Assembly: GCA_905214615.1 (NCBI GenBank)
Contig: CAJMMX010000003.1
Span: forward strand, 1-56,287
From: an uncultured bacterium
GTDB lineage: Bacteria > Actinomycetota > Coriobacteriia > Coriobacteriales > Coriobacteriaceae
DNA length: 56,287 nucleotides
Direction of reading: 5' to 3'
Shown: positions 33,606 to 41,584 of the stretch, piece after piece
Layout: each line of letters starts with the position of its first letter
Numbering within the stretch: position 1 is the stretch's first letter
Notes under the pieces: generated by a model
Databases searched by the model: none
Told to the model about the DNA's origin: nothing
The model's input: only the letters and a program-made list of their open reading frames with translations
Made by a program: the position numbers and the translations under genes

Positions 33606-35072
33606 ATGCGTATCTACAACAGCGCTACCCATAAAAAGGAAGAGTTCCAGCCCATCGAGTCCGGCAAGGTCCGCATGTACGTGTGCGGCCCCACGGTCTA
33701 CGACAACATCCACATCGGCAACGCCCGCACGTTCATCAGCTTCGATGTGATTCGCCGCTGGCTCATCGCGAGCGGCTACGAGGTCACGTTCGCCCAGAAC
33801 CTCACCGATGTCGATGACAAGATCATCAAGCGCGCCAACGAGCAGGGCCGAACGGCCGCCGAGGTCGCGACGGAGTTCTCCGACAAGTTCATCGGCGTCA
33901 TGCGCGCCGCCAACGTGCTCGATCCCGATGTGCGCCCCCGCGCCACCAAGGAGATCGGCCCCATGATCGCTATGATCAAGACGCTTATCGAGCAGGGTCA
34001 CGCTTACGCCGCCGATAACGGCGACGTGTACTTTGCCGTGCGCAGCGATCCCAACTATGGTCAGGTCTCGGGCCGCAACATCGACGACCTTATGGTTGGC
34101 GCGCGCATCGAGGAGAACGAGGACAAGAACGACCCGCTCGACTTTGCGCTGTGGAAGGCTGCCAAGCCCGGCGAGCCCAGCTGGCCGAGCCCCTGGGGCG
34201 AGGGCCGTCCCGGTTGGCACACCGAGTGCGCCGCCATGGTGCATCGCTACCTGGGCACCCCGATCGACATCCACGGCGGCGGCTCCGACCTTGCCTTCCC
34301 GCATCACGAGAACGAGTGCGCCCAGGCCACCTGCGCCTGGCACCAGGGTTTCTCCAACACCTGGATGCACACGGGCATGCTGCTGGTCGACGGCGAGAAG
34401 ATGTCCAAGTCGCTCGGAAACTTCTTTACGCTGGCTGAGGTGCTCGAACAGCACTCTGCCGCGGCCCTGCGCCTGCTGATGCTGCAGACGAGCTATCGCT
34501 CGCCGCTTGACTTTTCTTGGGAGCGCCTGGAGGGTGCCGAGAACTCGCTCATGCGTATCGCCGGTACGGTCGAGAACCTGCGCTGGGCCGCGAACCATGC
34601 GACGGCCGATGCCGATGAGGCAGCATCCGAGGCGTTTGCCGCCAAGGCCGCCGAGACCCGTGCCACCTTTAAGGAGTGCATGGACGACGACTTTAACACT
34701 GCCGGTGCCATGGGTGCTGTCTTTGGCTTTGTGACCGAGTGCAACCAGTACCTGGAGCGGGCGGGCGATGCTGCCGACAAGGCCGCTGCGCTTGCTGCTG
34801 CCGATACGCTGGTCGAGCTGCTCGATACGTTTGGCGTCGAGCTCCCCGAGCCCAAGGTCGAGTTGCCGCTGGGCCTGCTGGGCGTTGCCGCCGGCCTGGT
34901 CGCCTACACGGGTGACGACGTGGACGAGGCCGCTGCCAAGATTCTCGAGGCCCGTGCCGAGGCCCGTGCCGCCAAGAACTGGGATCTGGCCGACGCCATC
35001 CGCGACCAGCTCAAGGACCTGGGCCTGACGATTGAAGATACGGCCGCGGGTACTCGTATTAAGAGTCTCTAG
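33606..35072 (+). CDS. cysS: Cysteinyl-tRNA synthetase
   Basis: A class I synthetase of 488 residues. It has the zinc-binding YVCGPTVYD, HIGNAR (the HIGH motif), GWHTECAAM, FPHHENE and KMSKSLGNF (near 265). Starts 3 bases after ispF. The C-terminal region is an Ala-rich anticodon-binding domain of normal length. Confidence 0.95.
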   Translation: MRIYNSATHKKEEFQPIESGKVRMYVCGPTVYDNIHIGNARTFISFDVIRRWLIASGYEVTFAQNLTDVDDKIIKRANEQGRTAAEVATEFSDKFIGVMRAANVLDPDVRPRATKEIGPMIAMIKTLIEQGHAYAADNGDVYFAVRSDPNYGQVSGRNIDDLMVGARIEENEDKNDPLDFALWKAAKPGEPSWPSPWGEGRPGWHTECAAMVHRYLGTPIDIHGGGSDLAFPHHENECAQATCAWHQGFSNTWMHTGMLLVDGEKMSKSLGNFFTLAEVLEQHSAAALRLLMLQTSYRSPLDFSWERLEGAENSLMRIAGTVENLRWAANHATADADEAASEAFAAKAAETRATFKECMDDDFNTAGAMGAVFGFVTECNQYLERAGDAADKAAALAAADTLVELLDTFGVELPEPKVELPLGLLGVAAGLVAYTGDDVDEAAAKILEARAEARAAKNWDLADAIRDQLKDLGLTIEDTAAGTRIKSL

Positions 35073-35217
35073 TATTTGTCGACCGTTCGAGGTGCGGCAG
35101 ATTGCCTTGAAAGAGGGGGGGGCATAGACCTGGTGGTCATGCCCAACGATTGAAAGGCAAGGTGCCGTGGCTCGGACGGTCGATTCTTGTTCGTTATCTA
35201 TTTAAGGAGGCCGTTTT

Positions 35218-36138
35218 ATGGCCGACAATCGCAAACGTGCACCGCGTGGAGGCAAGCAGGCTGCTTCTGGCTCGCGTGCGATTCGCCGCAACGACCGCGC
35301 TGCCACTCCCAAGGGCCAGCGCGAGCGCTCCCAAGCCCAGGCTGCGCGTTCGCAGCGAGATCGCAACCGCGACAATGTTCAGGTTCCCAAGGGCGAGTTT
35401 ATCGAAGGTCGTCGTGCTGCCGCCGAGGCACTGCGTACCGGCTTTCCCGTCAAGTGCGCGCTCATCGCCGAGGGCGGGGAGCGCGATGCCGCCTTGTCGC
35501 GTCTGGTCGACGACCTCAACGCCGCGGACGTCCGCATTAAGTATGTGCCGCGCACGCAGCTCGATGCGCTGTCGAGCCATGGCGCTCACCAGGGCATTGC
35601 GCTCGAGGTGGGCAATTTCCCCTATGCCGATGTCGCCGATATTCTCGATCGCGCGGGTGAAGGACCGGCGCTCGTCGTCGTGCTCGACCATGTGACCGAC
35701 GATGGCAATTTTGGTGCGATCGTGCGCTCTGCCGAGGTCGTGGGCGCAGCGGGCGTCATCATTGCCAACAAGCGCGCCGCCGGTGTGACCGTGGGCAGCT
35801 ACAAAACCTCCGCTGGTGCCGTCATGCACCTGCCCATCGCGCAGGTTCCCAATATCGCCCGAGCGCTTGACGACCTCAAGGCCGCCAGCTTTTGGGTGGG
35901 CGGTGCTTCCGAGCACGCCGAGGGCAGTTGCTGGGATGCTCCCTTCGAGGGCCGCGTTGCGCTCGTCATGGGCTCCGAGGGCGACGGCATCTCGCGCCTG
36001 GTGCTCGAGAAATGCGACTTTTTGACCAAGCTTCCCCAGCGCGGCATGACCGAGAGTCTCAATGTGGCCCAGGCGACCACCGCGCTGTGCTTTGAGTGGC
36101 TGCGCCGCAATGCCGGCGAGCTCATGGGGGAGGAGTAG
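35218..36138 (+). CDS. rlmB: 23S rRNA 2'-O-methyltransferase, TrmH/RlmB family
   Basis: A SPOUT methyltransferase of 306 residues. A basic, disordered N-terminus (about 1-60, Arg/Gln/Ala) precedes the substrate-binding domain (EFIEGRRAAAEAL) and the SpoU fold with DHVTDDGNFGAIVRSA, MGSEGDGIS and ESLNVAQATT. Follows cysS, a standard order. Whether it acts as RlmB or another TrmH paralogue cannot be fixed here. Confidence 0.88.
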   Translation: MADNRKRAPRGGKQAASGSRAIRRNDRAATPKGQRERSQAQAARSQRDRNRDNVQVPKGEFIEGRRAAAEALRTGFPVKCALIAEGGERDAALSRLVDDLNAADVRIKYVPRTQLDALSSHGAHQGIALEVGNFPYADVADILDRAGEGPALVVVLDHVTDDGNFGAIVRSAEVVGAAGVIIANKRAAGVTVGSYKTSAGAVMHLPIAQVPNIARALDDLKAASFWVGGASEHAEGSCWDAPFEGRVALVMGSEGDGISRLVLEKCDFLTKLPQRGMTESLNVAQATTALCFEWLRRNAGELMGEE

Positions 36139-36141
36139 CGC

Positions 36142-36819
36142 ATGTCCAAGAAGAACCGCGCCAAGTCCAAGGCCAAGCGCTTTGGCGAAGGCTCGGCCAA
36201 GCCGATTGTTTCGGCCGCGACCTATGGCGTGGGCGGCAATGCGTTTGCGCAGGCCATCGCCGACCCGGTCTCGACGGTGCACTCCAATAAGCCCGAGCTG
36301 CTGGTGGTCGACGGCTACAACGTGATCCACTGCACGCCGCGCTACGAAAAGCTCGTCTACGACCATTCCGATGATCCGTATTCCAGCGACGTTCACGATA
36401 TGGCGCGCACGGCACTCATCAACGATGTTGCCGCGTTTGCCCAGGGCCGCTACGAGGCCGTAATCGTGTTTGACGGCGCGGGCAATATCTCCAGCGAGCG
36501 CCCCAACCTGCCGGCCCGCGGCGTGCGCATCGAGTTTTCGCCGACGGGCGTATCGGCCGACACCGTGGTGCAGAAGCTCTGCATCGAGGCGCGCGAGGAA
36601 GGCCGCGCGTGCTCCGTGGTGTCGAGCGACGGCACGATCCAGGCCGTCGTCATGGGTAAGGGCGTTACGCGCATCTCGAGCCGTATGCTGGTGGACGAGA
36701 TCAAACAGATCGACAACGACGTTCACGAGGCAGAGGAAGCTCCGCAGATCAAGATGACCCTGGGCAGCCGCCTGAGCCCCGATTCCCTGGCCAAGCTCAA
36801 GGCCCTGCGCGGGAGGTAG
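36142..36819 (+). CDS. yacP: YacP-like NYN domain ribonuclease
   Basis: 225 residues. A basic N-terminus is followed by a PIN-like NYN domain: LLVVDGYNVIH, VIVFDGAG and VVSSDGTIQAV carry the acidic cluster. B. subtilis YacP (Rae1) cleaves mRNA at the ribosomal A site. Starts 3 bases after rlmB. In many Gram-positives sigH follows this gene; here it does not. Confidence 0.87.
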   Translation: MSKKNRAKSKAKRFGEGSAKPIVSAATYGVGGNAFAQAIADPVSTVHSNKPELLVVDGYNVIHCTPRYEKLVYDHSDDPYSSDVHDMARTALINDVAAFAQGRYEAVIVFDGAGNISSERPNLPARGVRIEFSPTGVSADTVVQKLCIEAREEGRACSVVSSDGTIQAVVMGKGVTRISSRMLVDEIKQIDNDVHEAEEAPQIKMTLGSRLSPDSLAKLKALRGR

Positions 36820-36855
36820 GGGATTATCCATAGAGACCCGTTTCCCAATTGGCCG

Positions 36856-36958
36856 GTCCGTTGATTTGTAATCAACGGACTGTGGGTTGCCGTCGCCAAA
36901 ACGAATAGTTTTTGGTTTTGGCGAACGGATAAAACTATTCGTTCTGACGAATAGTTTT
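36856..36958. repeat. Cluster of three hairpins downstream of yacP
   Basis: GTCCGTTGAT/ATCAACGGAC (36856-36880), CGCCAAAAC/GTTTTGGCG (36894-36923) and AAAACTATTCGT/ACGAATAGTTTT with a four-base loop (36931-36958). The word CGAATAGTTTT occurs more than once. Together they can terminate the disA-yacP transcript before the tRNA-Thr gene. Confidence 0.6.
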
Positions 36959-37042
36959 GAGATGTGGTCGGTCAAAGGGTCTGTTGCGCCTTGTCAGCAA
37001 TTCCTTTATTCTTAATTGGCTTCGCGCGAAAGCGCCAAGTGT

Positions 37043-37117
37043 GCCAGTGTGGCGCAACGGTAGCGCAACTGATTTGTAATCAGTGGGTTGCAGGTTCGAT
37101 TCCTGTCACTGGCTCCA
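37043..37117 (+). tRNA. tRNA-Thr (anticodon TGT)
   Basis: Acceptor GCCAGTG/CACTGGC, anticodon stem ACTGA/TCAGT with loop TTTGTAA giving TGT, TpsiC GGTTCGATTCC, and an encoded CCA end. Confidence 0.95.
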
Positions 37118-37211
37118 TGAGAGTTTCGGGCTCTGTCTCTATATGGGACAGGGCCCGTTTCTATTTATGTTGACATGTCAGCGGGTTTGACTCCCACCAG
37201 GCTTTAGGTTT

Positions 37212-37428
37212 GTCTCGATCTGTAACACGGGCGGGCTGAAGACCCTCCTTATTGTTACAGATCGAGACATTGCCAAGGGACGGACGATAACATCTCGGTC
37301 TGTAACACGAAGAGGCTGAAAACCGTTCTTACTGTTACAGATTGAGACGTAAGCTGGGGTCTCTGCGTAATATTTCGACCTGTAACAGATAGGGGAGAAA
37401 ATGTTCTCTATATGTTACAGATCGAGAC
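37212..37428. repeat. Array of three 57-bp hairpin units at exact 80-bp period
   Basis: Three units start at 37212, 37292 and 37372. Each has a 16-base arm (GTCTCGATCTGTAACA or a close variant), a 25-base partly conserved centre and the inverted arm (TGTTACAGATCGAGAC). Units are separated by 23 bases of unrelated sequence. Two more units with the same dimensions lie at 43924-44060. No gene is seen between 37118 and 37818; weak ORFs there overlap these repeats. Confidence 0.88.
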
Positions 37429-37460
37429 AAAAGCCGTGTCGAGCTCGGCTGCCCCCCCCT

Positions 37461-37605
37461 GAGCGTGGATTATCGGACGTACGAGCGTGGAAAATCTCCC
37501 GCTTAGTGAATGATCGTGGATAATCTGCCACTTTGGCCTTGGGGGCACGCCAATAGTGGGAGATTGTCCACGCTCGATTTCAAACGGAAGAAAATCCACG
37601 CTCGA
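37461..37605. repeat. GTGGATAATCTCCC repeat cluster
   Basis: Directly after the 80-bp array. Blocks related to GAGCGTGGATAATCTCCC occur near 37461, 37482 and 37513, and their complements near 37554-37576 and 37591-37605, the same parts as in the repeat at 23712-23805 but more degenerate. Confidence 0.65.
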
Positions 37606-37818
37606 ATCTGCCACGGAAGCCCGATCTCGACCTATATATAGGTGCAAATAGGCTGTTATCGAAGTTCGATCCTGAAGGTGTACTCCACTACGCCAAAGTG
37701 TTACCTTGGGAAATGTCACCTCTGTATCCAAAACCACCGTCCTTCATATCCAAACTCAATAAAACCGCAGGTCACGGCTATATAGATACGCCCGGAACCG
37801 TGTATCTAGAGGTTTTCG

Positions 37819-37848
37819 TTGACAGCCCCCAAGGTTGCATCGTATTAT
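37819..37848 (+). promoter_or_regulatory. Promoter of the tRNA-Tyr/Thr/Met-tuf cluster
   Basis: TTGACA (37819-37824), 18 bases, TATTAT (37843-37848), about 63 bases before tRNA-Tyr. The -35 context GGTTTTC-TTGACAGC recurs upstream of rpmG. Confidence 0.75.
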
Positions 37849-37910
37849 CTTTTTCGTTCGCGGGGGCGGCGGTCCAAAAGACCAAAGGACCTGCGGATAC
37901 TTGAACGATT

Positions 37911-37992
37911 GGGAGTTTGCCCGAGTGGTTAATGGGGACGGGCTGTAAACCCGTTGGCTTTGCCTACATAGGTTCGAATCCTATAGCTCCCA
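37911..37992 (+). tRNA. tRNA-Tyr (anticodon GTA)
   Basis: Class II tRNA with a long variable arm. Acceptor GGGAGTT/AGCTCCC, anticodon stem ACGGG/CCCGT with loop CTGTAAA giving GTA. CCA is not encoded. Confidence 0.93.
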
Positions 37993-38002
37993 CCCGTCAA
38001 GT

Positions 38003-38078
38003 GCCTGTATAGCTCAGTCGGTAGAGCACTTCGTTGGTAACGAAGAGGTCACCAGTTCAAGTCTGGTTGCAGGCTCCA
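38003..38078 (+). tRNA. tRNA-Thr (anticodon GGT)
   Basis: Acceptor GCCTGTA/TGCAGGC, anticodon stem CTTCG/CGAAG with loop TTGGTAA giving GGT, and an encoded CCA end. Confidence 0.94.
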
Positions 38079-38081
38079 TCC

Positions 38082-38158
38082 GGCGGTGTAGCTCAGTTGG
38101 TTAGAGCACACGGTTCATACCCGTGGCGTCACTGGTTCGAATCCAGTCACCGCTACCA
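38082..38158 (+). tRNA. tRNA-Met (anticodon CAT), elongator type
   Basis: Anticodon stem CACGG/CCGTG with loop TTCATAC giving CAT, and an encoded CCA end. The three G-C pairs that mark initiator tRNA are not present in the anticodon stem, so elongator is likelier; a lysidine-modified Ile tRNA cannot be excluded. Confidence 0.9.
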
Positions 38159-38254
38159 TAGGTAACACGGTGGCTTCTCAATAGTATGTTGAGAGGCCAC
38201 TATGGTATAAAGGCAAAGTCCCGTCCGGGGACGACCTGTTAAGAGGAGGGCTTT

Positions 38255-39445
38255 ATGGCCAAAGAGAAGTTTGAGCGCACTAAGCCGCATGTTAACATCG
38301 GCACCATTGGTCACGTCGACCACGGCAAGACCACGCTGACCGCCGCCATCACCAAGGTTCTCTCCGAGACCGAGGGCTGCAAGGCTGACTTCACTGCGTT
38401 CGAGAACATCGACAAGGCTCCCGAGGAGCGCGAGCGCGGCATTACGATCTCCGTCTCCCACGTCGAGTACGAGACCGCTTCCCGTCACTACGCTCACGTT
38501 GACTGCCCGGGCCACGCTGACTACGTCAAGAACATGATCTCCGGCGCTGCTCAGATGGACGGCGCTATCCTGGTCATCGCTGCTACCGACGGCCCCATGG
38601 CTCAGACTCGCGAGCACATCCTGCTCGCCCGTCAGGTCGGCGTTCCCTACATCGTCGTCTTCCTGAACAAGTGCGACATGGTCGACGATGACGAGCTTAT
38701 CGACCTCGTCGAGATGGAGACCCGTGAGCTCCTCTCCGAGTACGATTTCCCCGGCGACGACATCCCCGTCATCCGTGGTTCCGCTCTGGGCGCTCTCGAG
38801 GGCGACGCCAAGTGGATGGACGCTATCCGCGAGCTCATGAACGCCGTCGACGAGTACATCCCGACGCCTGCTCGTAACAACGACCTCCCGTTCCTGATGG
38901 CCGTTGAGGACGTTATGACCATCTCCGGCCGTGGTACCGTTGCTACCGGCCGTGTCGAGCGCGGTGAGCTCAAGCTCAACGAGCCCGTCGAGATCGTCGG
39001 CATCAAGGATACCCAGAACACCGTTGTTACCGGTATCGAGATGTTCCGTAAGTCCATGGACTTCTGCGAGGCTGGCGACAACGTCGGTCTGCTGCTCCGT
39101 GGCATCAAGCGTGAGGACATCGAGCGCGGCCAGGTTCTCTGCAAGCCCGGTTCGGTTACCCCGCACACCAAGTTCACCGGCGAGATCTACGTTCTGACCA
39201 AGGAGGAGGGCGGCCGTCACACCCCGTTCTTCGATGGTTATCGTCCTCAGTTCTACTTCCGTACCACCGACGTTACCGGTACGGTCAAGCTCCCCGAGGG
39301 CACCGAGATGGCTATGCCTGGTGACCACATCACCATCGAGGGCGACCTCATCCACCCGATCGCCATGGAGGAGGGCCTGCGCTTCGCTATCCGCGAGGGT
39401 GGCCACACCGTCGGTTCGGGCATCGTCTCCACGATCATTGAGTAA
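38255..39445 (+). CDS. tuf: Elongation factor Tu
   Basis: Delivers aminoacyl-tRNA to the ribosome. 396 residues with GHVDHGKT (19-26), RGITI, DCPGHADYV and NKCD, then beta-barrel domains 2 and 3 ending REGGHTVGSGIVS. AGAGGAGGG precedes ATG 38255. Lies 96 bases after tRNA-Met and is probably read from the upstream tRNA promoter. It is not next to fusA in this window. Confidence 0.97.
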   Translation: MAKEKFERTKPHVNIGTIGHVDHGKTTLTAAITKVLSETEGCKADFTAFENIDKAPEERERGITISVSHVEYETASRHYAHVDCPGHADYVKNMISGAAQMDGAILVIAATDGPMAQTREHILLARQVGVPYIVVFLNKCDMVDDDELIDLVEMETRELLSEYDFPGDDIPVIRGSALGALEGDAKWMDAIRELMNAVDEYIPTPARNNDLPFLMAVEDVMTISGRGTVATGRVERGELKLNEPVEIVGIKDTQNTVVTGIEMFRKSMDFCEAGDNVGLLLRGIKREDIERGQVLCKPGSVTPHTKFTGEIYVLTKEEGGRHTPFFDGYRPQFYFRTTDVTGTVKLPEGTEMAMPGDHITIEGDLIHPIAMEEGLRFAIREGGHTVGSGIVSTIIE

Positions 39446-39472
39446 ATTAGCTCTTTGATATAGCTGACTTAG

Positions 39473-39508
39473 AGAACCCGGCACTTATATGGGTGCCGGG
39501 TTCTTTTC
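39473..39508 (+). terminator. Terminator after tuf
   Basis: AGAACCCGGCAC and GTGCCGGGTTCT around an 8-base loop, followed by TTTT. Confidence 0.9.
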
Positions 39509-39649
39509 TGCAATGGATATTGAGCCGTTGCTGGTGTCGAGAGGATCGATAATGGTCCTGGATGCACCGTCGATTAGATCTCGATGGCTTCATTGATGTG
39601 TTCCAAATATGAATGGATCCACCGAGAACCAATTGACTCGAGGTTTTCA

Positions 39650-39679
39650 TTGACAGCACTTACGTGGAGCTGATAAAGT
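39650..39679 (+). promoter_or_regulatory. Promoter of rpmG-tRNA-Trp-secE-nusG
   Basis: TTGACA (39650-39655), 18 bases, TAAAGT (39674-39679), preceded by the same AGGTTTTC context as the tRNA/tuf promoter. Confidence 0.6.
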
Positions 39680-39724
39680 AACAACTCGTGCCCGTACGGG
39701 GCGGAAATGAAAGGTTCAGGATAC

Positions 39725-39874
39725 ATGCGTACTCTAGTTACTCTTGCGTGCACTGAGTGCAAGCGCCGCAACTATACGACCACCAAGAACAAGTCGACCA
39801 TGCCTGATCGTATGGAGATCAAGAAGTATTGCCCCTGGTGCCGTCACCACACGCTGCACAAAGAGACTCGCTAG
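39725..39874 (+). CDS. rpmG: 50S ribosomal protein L33
   Basis: A 49-residue protein with the zinc-binding form of L33: cysteines in ACTECKRRNY and YCPWCRHH, then TLHKETR. ATG 39725 follows an AAAGG site (39709-39713). rpmG-tRNA-Trp-secE-nusG is the classic order. Confidence 0.95.
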   Translation: MRTLVTLACTECKRRNYTTTKNKSTMPDRMEIKKYCPWCRHHTLHKETR

Positions 39875-39887
39875 TCTCTAGTCATAT

Positions 39888-39963
39888 ACGCCAGTAGTTC
39901 AATTGGTAGAGCATCGGTCTCCAAAACCGAGTGTTGAGGGTTCGAGTCCTTCCTGGCGTGCCA
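39888..39963 (+). tRNA. tRNA-Trp (anticodon CCA)
   Basis: Acceptor ACGCCAG/CTGGCGT, anticodon stem TCGGT/ACCGA with loop CTCCAAA giving CCA, and an encoded CCA end. Placed between rpmG and secE as in many bacteria. Confidence 0.95.
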
Positions 39964-39972
39964 GTCATTATT

Positions 39973-40003
39973 CCGTAAGCTCCCACTTGGGAGCTTACGG
40001 TTT
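39973..40003 (+). terminator. Hairpin between tRNA-Trp and secE
   Basis: Perfect stem CCGTAAGCTCCCA/TGGGAGCTTACGG with a two-base nominal loop and only TTT after it. It may be a partial terminator or an RNA processing site that lets some transcripts reach secE-nusG. Confidence 0.65.
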
Positions 40004-40039
40004 ACTCATGTATAAGCGCATTGCGCGGAGGTAACCCAA

Positions 40040-40378
40040 ATGGCCAACAAGAAGAACAAGAAGAAGGCTCAGCAGCCGGCACCTGCCAACAGCGCTGCCG
40101 CCAACTCCAAGGTTGAGGCCAAGAAGGCCGTTGCCAAGAAGAGCGAGAAGGCTGCGAAGTCCAAGAAGAACGAGAAGCCTGGTTTCTTCGCCCGCACCAA
40201 GAAGTATTTCGCTTCGGTGAAGTCCGAGATGAAGCGTGTCACGTGGCCCGATAAGAAGGAGCTCGTGAACTACTCGGTCGTCGTTTGCGCTTCTCTGATC
40301 GTCGTCGGCGTCGTCATCGCTCTGCTCGATGCTGGCTTTGGCGAGGCTCTTGCTCTGTTCTCTGGATTGAGGGGCTAA
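40040..40378 (+). CDS. secE: Preprotein translocase subunit SecE
   Basis: 112 residues. A long Lys/Ala-rich cytoplasmic N-terminus precedes the amphipathic helix FFARTKKYFASVKSEMKRVTWPDKKEL and one membrane helix (about 80-100). Part of SecYEG. GGAGG precedes ATG 40040; nusG starts 3 bases after the stop. Confidence 0.94.
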   Translation: MANKKNKKKAQQPAPANSAAANSKVEAKKAVAKKSEKAAKSKKNEKPGFFARTKKYFASVKSEMKRVTWPDKKELVNYSVVVCASLIVVGVVIALLDAGFGEALALFSGLRG

Positions 40379-40381
40379 ACC

Positions 40382-40918
40382 ATGTCTAAGCGTTGGTACG
40401 TCGTTCACACTTACTCTGGATACGAGAACCGCGTTAAGTCCGATCTCGAGCATCGCATCGAGACCATGGGCATGCAGGACCGTATCTTTGATATCGAGAT
40501 TCCTATGGAGCGCGTCACCGAGATCAAAGAGGGTGGCAAGCGTGAGACCAAGGATTCCAAGATCTTTCCGGGTTATGTCCTGGTCCGCATGGAGATGGAT
40601 GACGATGCTTGGACGTGTGTTCGCAACACGCCCGGCGTCACCGGTTTCCTAGGCGGCAACGGCAAGCCCGCTCCGCTTTCCCGTGACGAGTACAACAAGA
40701 TGACTCGTCGTCCCGGTAAGGGCGATTCGCCCAAGCGCACCTCGGTTGATATTCAGGTCGGCACGTCCGTCCGCGTCACCGATGGCCCGCTTACCGACTT
40801 TGATGGCAAGGTCTCCGAGGTTAACACCGAGGCTGGCAAGCTCAAGGTCACGCTGATGATCTTTGGCCGCGAGACGCCGGTCGAGCTTGACTTTAACCAG
40901 GTCGCTGTCATCGCTTAA
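40382..40918 (+). CDS. nusG: Transcription termination/antitermination protein NusG
   Basis: 178 residues. The NGN domain (RWYVVHTYSGYENRVK, FPGYVLVRMEM) and a KOW domain (GTSVRVTDGPLTDFDGKV) bind RNA polymerase and link it to Rho or the ribosome. Coupled to secE. Confidence 0.96.
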   Translation: MSKRWYVVHTYSGYENRVKSDLEHRIETMGMQDRIFDIEIPMERVTEIKEGGKRETKDSKIFPGYVLVRMEMDDDAWTCVRNTPGVTGFLGGNGKPAPLSRDEYNKMTRRPGKGDSPKRTSVDIQVGTSVRVTDGPLTDFDGKVSEVNTEAGKLKVTLMIFGRETPVELDFNQVAVIA

Positions 40919-41038
40919 GTTTTCGTCCGTTCGCGCGAGCGTGCTTCTTCTGTGACTGCTCATCTCAGGAGTGCTTCTAACACGTGCGTGCTTACGATAT
41001 AGCAAGTACTTCACACTCGTGATTCGAAAGGAATGACC

Positions 41039-41467
41039 ATGGCTGAGAAGAAGGTTGCCAACGTCATTAAGCTCCAGATTCCTGCTGGTGCAGCTAACCC
41101 CGCTCCTCCCGTCGGCCCCGCCCTGGGCGCTGCTGGCGTGAACATCATGCAGTTCTGCCAGGCCTTTAACGCCGAGACGCAGGACAAGAAGGGCGACATC
41201 ATCCCCGTTGAGATCTCTGTCTACGAGGACAAGTCCTTCTCCTTCATCACCAAGACCCCGCCGGCGGCTCACCTCATCAAGAAGGAGCTGAACCTCAAGT
41301 CTGGTTCCGCTAAGCCCCAGGCCGACAAGGTTGGTCAGCTCTCCCAGGAGCAGCTCACCAAGATCGCCGAGATCAAGATGCCGGACCTCAATGCCAACGA
41401 CATTGACGCCGCCAAGAAGATCATCGCCGGTACCGCCCGTTCCATGGGCGTCACCATCGCTGAGTAG
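41039..41467 (+). CDS. rplK: 50S ribosomal protein L11
   Basis: 142 residues, starting MAEKKVANVIKLQIPAGAA, with the proline-rich PPVGPALG and the C-terminal rRNA-binding domain. AAAGGA lies 7 bases before ATG 41039; an in-frame ATG at 41033 has worse spacing. Confidence 0.96.
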   Translation: MAEKKVANVIKLQIPAGAANPAPPVGPALGAAGVNIMQFCQAFNAETQDKKGDIIPVEISVYEDKSFSFITKTPPAAHLIKKELNLKSGSAKPQADKVGQLSQEQLTKIAEIKMPDLNANDIDAAKKIIAGTARSMGVTIAE

Positions 41468-41584
41468 CGATTTCTTATGGTAACGACGGGTGCTCCGACC
41501 TGGGCGCCCGTTAAATGTGTGCAATAGGGCACACGATACGATGTGGGAGGGCTCACGCCCGTTTAACCACAGGAGGTAATGCAC

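Noticed and set aside
35194..36975. A 593-codon open frame antisense to rlmB-yacP
   Set aside because: Spans two clear genes on the other strand; Arg/His/Gly/Leu-rich shadow translation.
37212..37428. CRISPR array
   Set aside because: Regular spacing invites the idea, but each unit is a palindrome with a 25-base centre that is itself partly conserved, there are only three units, and no cas genes are in the window.
37408..37904. Short ORFs on both strands in the gap before tRNA-Tyr
   Set aside because: They overlap palindromic repeats and the tRNA promoter, have no ribosome binding site and no recognisable sequence.
38082..38158. Initiator tRNA-fMet
   Set aside because: The anticodon stem lacks the three consecutive G-C pairs of initiator tRNA.
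38153..39484. A 443-codon open frame antisense to tuf
   Set aside because: It lies opposite a near-perfect EF-Tu and its terminator; no independent evidence.
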